A DNA stretch of 64,000 nt from Maribacter algicola (GTDB taxonomy: Bacteria > Bacteroidota > Bacteroidia > Flavobacteriales > Flavobacteriaceae), in NCBI RefSeq assembly GCF_003933245.1, contig NZ_QUSX01000001.1:868001-932000 (forward strand), in the 5' to 3' direction. The translations under genes and the position numbers were made by a program. The notes under the pieces were generated by a model. The model did not search any database and had not been told where the DNA came from. It saw only the letters and a list, made by a program, of their open reading frames with translations. Positions 60,845 to 64,000 of this stretch are shown in pieces (positions within the stretch are counted from its first letter, which is position 1; each line of letters opens with the position of its first letter).

Positions 60845-60889
60845 TGTCCAAATCGTATTTCCCATAGAAAAGGGCCATTGGTTTGGACA
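60845..60889. repeat. Long-loop inverted repeat in the gap between 60408 and the TPR gene
   Basis: TGTCCAAA (60845-60852) and TTTGGACA (60882-60889) are perfect 8-base arms with an inner CCC/GGG pair. The 5' flank reads like the start of a dispersed Bacteroidetes intergenic repeat (gtcatcctgagg). The remaining gap has no gene and no T-tract terminator. Confidence 0.35.
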
Positions 60890-61026
60890 ATCTCAAGCTT
60901 GCTATCCATGGAATTATGGACTTTTTAGACTGCCTATTTTCTTTTGCACACAATTAAAGCTTTCGTTAACAAGTTCATTCGGAATAATTTAATAGTTTAG
61001 CGCACCAAAAAATAATCAAAAGAGTG

Positions 61027-61728
61027 ATGAAAAAATTAGTTATGGTGCTTGTGTTGACCGTAGGTCTTTATGGGACGGCACAGACCAAAAGTGAGCTTCA
61101 AAAACATTATGAGGAATTTTATAACCAAATGAGGTTACAAGGGGATGTAGATGGCGTTATCAATGCCCTTACCCACCTGAACGTGCTATCTCCTTCCAAG
61201 GAACGTATGGATACCCTCGCCTATATCTACGCCAACGACAACCAGCACTTACAGGCTCTTAATACCATAGGGATTGAAAAATTGGATACCGATTCCGATC
61301 TGGCCGTTCAAGTGAAGGCAATATCCTTAAAAGCATTGAACCAGCCCAAAAGGGCCTTGGAACAGTTTGAAGTACTGTACCAAAGAAACCCAAATCCATA
61401 TCTGGCCTATGAATTGGCCGATCTAAAGATTCAGGTAGGTGACAACGCTGGTGCATCGACCAATATTGAATATGGGATTACTAATTCCAAGGACGATATG
61501 CGCTATGCCTTTTATGAGCGCCAACAACCCTATGATGTTCCCTTAAAGGCCGCATTCCTTCATTTGAAGGGACTGGTACAATTCAATACCGACAAAGAAA
61601 ATATCGATACCGCCATAGCTATCATAGACGAAGCCTTGGCCATTGATCCCAACTTTAACTTGGCCAGTTTGAGCAAGCAGGCACTGACCGCAAGAAAACA
61701 AGCACCTACAGAAGAACCAAAGCAATAG
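61027..61728 (+). CDS. Secreted TPR-repeat protein
   Basis: A 233-residue protein with a signal peptide (KKLVMVLVLTVGLYGTAQT) followed by TPR-like helix pairs, e.g. DTLAYIYANDNQHLQALNTI, QPKRALEQFEVLYQRNPNPY and IDTAIAIIDEALAIDPNFNL. It probably acts as a periplasmic scaffold; the partner is unknown. ATG 61027 is used rather than the GTG one codon earlier. A strong terminator lies 20 bases downstream. Confidence 0.9.
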   Translation: MKKLVMVLVLTVGLYGTAQTKSELQKHYEEFYNQMRLQGDVDGVINALTHLNVLSPSKERMDTLAYIYANDNQHLQALNTIGIEKLDTDSDLAVQVKAISLKALNQPKRALEQFEVLYQRNPNPYLAYELADLKIQVGDNAGASTNIEYGITNSKDDMRYAFYERQQPYDVPLKAAFLHLKGLVQFNTDKENIDTAIAIIDEALAIDPNFNLASLSKQALTARKQAPTEEPKQ

Positions 61729-61747
61729 TATCGCTTAGAAATAAAGC

Positions 61748-61790
61748 AAGACCGTTTGAGAACTATACCCTTGAACGGTCTTTTCTTTTT
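61748..61790 (+). terminator. Rho-independent terminator of the TPR gene
   Basis: AAGACCGTTTGAG (61748-61760) pairs with CTTGAACGGTCTT (61770-61782), a 13-pair stem with two G-T pairs around a 9-base loop, followed by TTCTTTTT. It is a strong plus-strand terminator. Confidence 0.88.
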
Positions 61791-62079
61791 GGCTACCTTC
61801 CTGTTACATTTGGATGCCCTACAGGCGAAAGGTCGCTACACAAGTCAATACATAGTTTCTTGGTCCGAACCTTAAAGCTAAAATTCTGGTTTCTAGCTAA
61901 ATAAGGTTTTGGGGATTCCTTTAATATAATTGGTTGACCGTTTTGGATTGCCTAGGAATCTGAAGAATCCATAGCTGTGGTAATTGAACCTACATTGGGG
62001 TTGGTACGTTGCCCAATGCAGGGCATCCCGTGTTTCAGTAATTTCTAATTTCCATTGCCTGTTGAGTTTTTAAGACGAA

Positions 62080-62100
62080 TGCCCACAAAATCAATGGGCA
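62080..62100 (-). terminator. Weak hairpin terminator of the lipoprotein gene
   Basis: TGCCCA (62080-62085) and TGGGCA (62095-62100) form perfect 6-base arms immediately after the stop codon on the minus strand. The downstream stretch is only moderately T-rich, so termination strength is doubtful. Confidence 0.4.
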
Positions 62101-62601
62101 CTAGAGCTCGTCAGTCTCCATTAATTCTGCCGGTAGGGTATTGTTTACCGTGACATTAAATTGATCCCTTAAGGCATTGTAGGCGGTAATGAGTTCCTTG
62201 ATGGAGACTTCCGGGTTCAAGCGATATTCCAAATCGCCCTTTGTCTTCAAAATATAGGTTTTAACGACCTTCTGTCTCCCCTTTATTTGCGGAATATTGA
62301 ACTCGGCAGGATATTCACTATTTTCCAACGCCTTTTGCTTTTCCACTAAATCCTCAATGACCAATACCAGGTCTTCCCTAGTATCTATGGTATAGATGCG
62401 TTCAAAACCTTGATGAAACATACTGTAGTCCTTCCACCCGTCAAGAATAGCTTTGGCCTTGGCGTTCACTGATATGACTTTTGGCAATTCGTTGGCCATG
62501 GCCCCAAAACTGGATTCCTCCACGATGGCCGTCTCTTGCACCCCCTCTTTACAGGAGACCAAAATCAACAGCAATACAAGAAAATACCCGAATTTTTGCA
62601 T
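62101..62601 (-). CDS. Predicted lipoprotein of unknown function
   Basis: A 166-residue protein with a lipoprotein signal: LVLLLILVSC, cysteine at position 17. The mature part is helical and acidic, with ISVNAKAKAILDGWKDYSMF, REDLVLVIEDLVEKQKALE and EVSIKELITAYNALRDQF, possibly a small helical bundle on the outer or inner membrane. No domain is recognised. ATG 62601 (MQKFGYFL) is preferred over one five codons upstream. It is divergent from the threonine dehydrogenase gene across 65 bases. Confidence 0.85.
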   Translation of the reverse strand: MQKFGYFLVLLLILVSCKEGVQETAIVEESSFGAMANELPKVISVNAKAKAILDGWKDYSMFHQGFERIYTIDTREDLVLVIEDLVEKQKALENSEYPAEFNIPQIKGRQKVVKTYILKTKGDLEYRLNPEVSIKELITAYNALRDQFNVTVNNTLPAELMETDEL

Positions 62602-62666
62602 AGATCGAAGGTACACATTTTAAGAAAAGGTATCTTTACCCATTAGGTCATTTAACTTCATTTTTA

Positions 62667-63608
62667 ATGGAAAAATACATTTTGATTATTGGTGCCTGCG
62701 GACAGATCGGAACGGAACTCACACTCACTTTGCGGGAACGCTATGGGGATGACCGTGTCATTGCCAGTGACATCCGCGAGGGTAGCGATAGTTTGATGCA
62801 CTCTGGACCTTTTGAGATCCTGGACGCCACCAACTATGATGCCCTGGAAGAGGTGGTAGCCTACTATGACATCAGCGAGGTCTATTTAATGGCCGCCATG
62901 CTAAGTGCCACGGCCGAAAAATTCCCCATGCGCGCCTGGAACCTCAACATGAACTCCCTTTTCAACGTGTTGAACCTGGCCAAGGAAAAGAAGATCAACA
63001 AGGTCTTTTGGCCGTCCAGTATCGCCGTATTCGGGCCCACAACGCCCAAGGACCATACACCACAACATACCATCATGGAACCCAGTACCGTCTATGGTAT
63101 CAGTAAACAGTCCGGGGAACGGTGGTGCGAATATTATTTTAAGAAGTTCAATGTGGATGTGCGCAGTCTACGTTATCCAGGACTCATCAGCTGGAAGACC
63201 ATGCCCGGTGGCGGTACCACTGACTATGCCGTGGAAATCTATCACAAGGCCTTAAGCCAAGGGTGTTATTCCTGTTTCTTAAAGCAGGATACCATGCTTC
63301 CCATGATGTTCATGGACGATGCCATTAGGGCAACCTTGGAATTGATGGAAGCAGATGCTGAAAACATTAAAGTACGCTCTGCCTATAACTTGGCCGCCAT
63401 GAGTTTTGACCCAGAGGAAATGGCCCGAAGCATTCAAAAGCATCTTCCTGATTTTAACATTGACTATGAACCTGATTTTAGACAGCTCATTGCCGATTCT
63501 TGGCCCAAAAGTATAGACGATTCCCACGCCCAAAATGATTGGAACTGGAAGCCGGAATTTGATTTGGACCGCACTACGGAAACCATGCTGGAGAATTTAA
63601 AATCCTAG
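62667..63608 (+). CDS. L-threonine 3-dehydrogenase, SDR-type
   Basis: A 313-residue extended SDR that closely resembles the short-chain L-threonine dehydrogenases of Flavobacteria and animals: ILIIGACGQIGTELTLTLRE is the NAD site, FWPSSIAVFGPTTPKDHTPQ carries the Ser, TVYGISKQSGERWCEYYF the Tyr-Lys pair, followed by SLRYPGLISWKTMPGGGTTDYA. It oxidises L-threonine to 2-amino-3-ketobutyrate, which is then cleaved to glycine or decarboxylates. Nearby genes do not include the ligase. Start ATG 62667. Confidence 0.94.
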   Translation: MEKYILIIGACGQIGTELTLTLRERYGDDRVIASDIREGSDSLMHSGPFEILDATNYDALEEVVAYYDISEVYLMAAMLSATAEKFPMRAWNLNMNSLFNVLNLAKEKKINKVFWPSSIAVFGPTTPKDHTPQHTIMEPSTVYGISKQSGERWCEYYFKKFNVDVRSLRYPGLISWKTMPGGGTTDYAVEIYHKALSQGCYSCFLKQDTMLPMMFMDDAIRATLELMEADAENIKVRSAYNLAAMSFDPEEMARSIQKHLPDFNIDYEPDFRQLIADSWPKSIDDSHAQNDWNWKPEFDLDRTTETMLENLKS

Positions 63609-63611
63609 AGG

Positions 63612-64000
63612 TTAATTAAAGGATTTCCGAAACTCCCTAGGTGAAAAGCTGGTTTTGGTCTTAAAGAGTTTGCTAAAAGACTGCGGGTGCTCAAAACCCA
63701 GTTCATAGGCAATTTCACTTACTGATAATGTTGTCGTAGAAAGTTTTAGTTTGGCCCGTTCCACCAATTTTTCATGAATATGCTGTTGGGCATTCAATCC
63801 TGTCAAATGCTTTAATGTACTGCTAAGATAGTTAGGAGATACATGTAATGCCTCGGCTACAAAGTTCACGGTAGGCAAACCTTTCACTTGAGCTTTCCTC
63901 TCAAAAAAATCCTTTACCACCTCTTCAAAACGGGAAAGAATTTCATGGTTCTGCTGTTTCCGAGTGATAAACTGTCTTTCATAAAATCGTTGGGCATAAT
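63612..64000 (-). CDS. AraC-family transcriptional regulator (5' part beyond the window)
   Basis: The frame is open to the right edge, so the gene's start lies outside. The visible ~129 residues hold the C-terminal AraC/XylS DNA-binding domain: VAEALHVSPNYLSSTLKHLTG is the first helix-turn-helix and SVSEIAYELGFEHPQSFSKLFK the second, ending TSFSPREFRKSFN. The target genes are unknown. It is convergent with the threonine dehydrogenase gene, 3 bases between. Confidence 0.92.
   Translation of the reverse strand, partial: YAQRFYERQFITRKQQNHEILSRFEEVVKDFFERKAQVKGLPTVNFVAEALHVSPNYLSSTLKHLTGLNAQQHIHEKLVERAKLKLSTTTLSVSEIAYELGFEHPQSFSKLFKTKTSFSPREFRKSFN

Larger units (their letters stand above)
61729..62100. 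other. Gene-free stretch of 372 bases
   Basis: Between the TPR gene and the convergent lipoprotein gene I see the plus-strand terminator at 61748-61790 and, at 62080-62100, TGCCCA/TGGGCA arms directly after the lipoprotein stop on the minus strand, a possible weak terminator. The middle part (61791-62079) has no open frame of note, no RNA-like fold that I recognise and no repeat seen elsewhere in the window. Confidence 0.5.

Overview
The window reads as a chromosomal segment of a flexirubin-pigmented member of the Flavobacteriaceae, probably marine. The evidence is: moderate AT-richness, TTG start codons, promoter-like TTG-N18-TAnnTTTG elements, lipoproteins and SusD-free Bacteroidetes-type secreted proteins, an SDR-type threonine dehydrogenase, and a tyrosine ammonia-lyase very like the Flavobacterium johnsoniae enzyme. 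The genus cannot be fixed from the sequence alone. No tRNA, rRNA, CRISPR array, transposase or phage gene was found.

Layout. 1-9342 is housekeeping and accessory: the 3' end of metG, a Tex-family RNA-binding protein, a Sua5/YrdC tRNA threonylcarbamoylation enzyme, a histone-deacetylase-fold hydrolase, a PAP2 phosphatase, an SSS sodium:solute symporter, a secreted class C beta-lactamase-like serine hydrolase and a small secreted protein.

9372-41315 is a roughly 32 kb flexirubin (aryl polyene plus dialkylresorcinol) biosynthesis cluster. A divergent halogenase-like flavoenzyme faces a long, mostly overlapping plus-strand operon. In order it holds: tyrosine ammonia-lyase (aryl starter), a WG-repeat protein, ketoreductase, ketosynthase, ACP, acyltransferase, DarA and DarB (dialkylresorcinol), two hotdog dehydratases, a small unknown, a BtrH-like acyltransferase, an ABC-2 exporter, a thioesterase, a second ketosynthase, a methyltransferase, a half ketosynthase, a second ACP, a third ketosynthase with a cysteine-less chain-length-factor-like partner, a polysaccharide deacetylase-like protein, LolA-like, lipoprotein and outer-membrane barrel proteins, a third hotdog protein, a GT2-DUF2062 fusion, an MMPL-PlsC fusion exporter/acyltransferase, a CrtI-like oxidoreductase, a JmjC/cupin-8 protein and a C45-type autoproteolytic lipoprotein. 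Together these can make the aryl starter, extend and reduce the polyene, make the dialkylresorcinol, join the two and move the product to the outer membrane. No acid:ACP/CoA ligase and no phosphopantetheinyl transferase is visible in the cluster.

41339-50280 holds a short SSB, a small membrane protein, a YjdJ-like acetyltransferase with a YjdI-CDGSH iron-sulfur protein, a compact catabolic-looking operon (epimerase, mandelate-racemase-type enolase, VOC protein, 2-hydroxyacid dehydrogenase, secreted M20-type amidohydrolase), a secreted M28 peptidase and an SGNH esterase. 50580-64000 holds a large Asp-box (sortilin-like) secreted protein, a pentapeptide protein, a YaeR-like VOC protein, small unknowns, a mercaptopyruvate sulfurtransferase, a CBS protein, a membrane M28 peptidase, an SDR epimerase, a TPR protein, a lipoprotein, an SDR threonine dehydrogenase and the 3' end of an AraC-family regulator.
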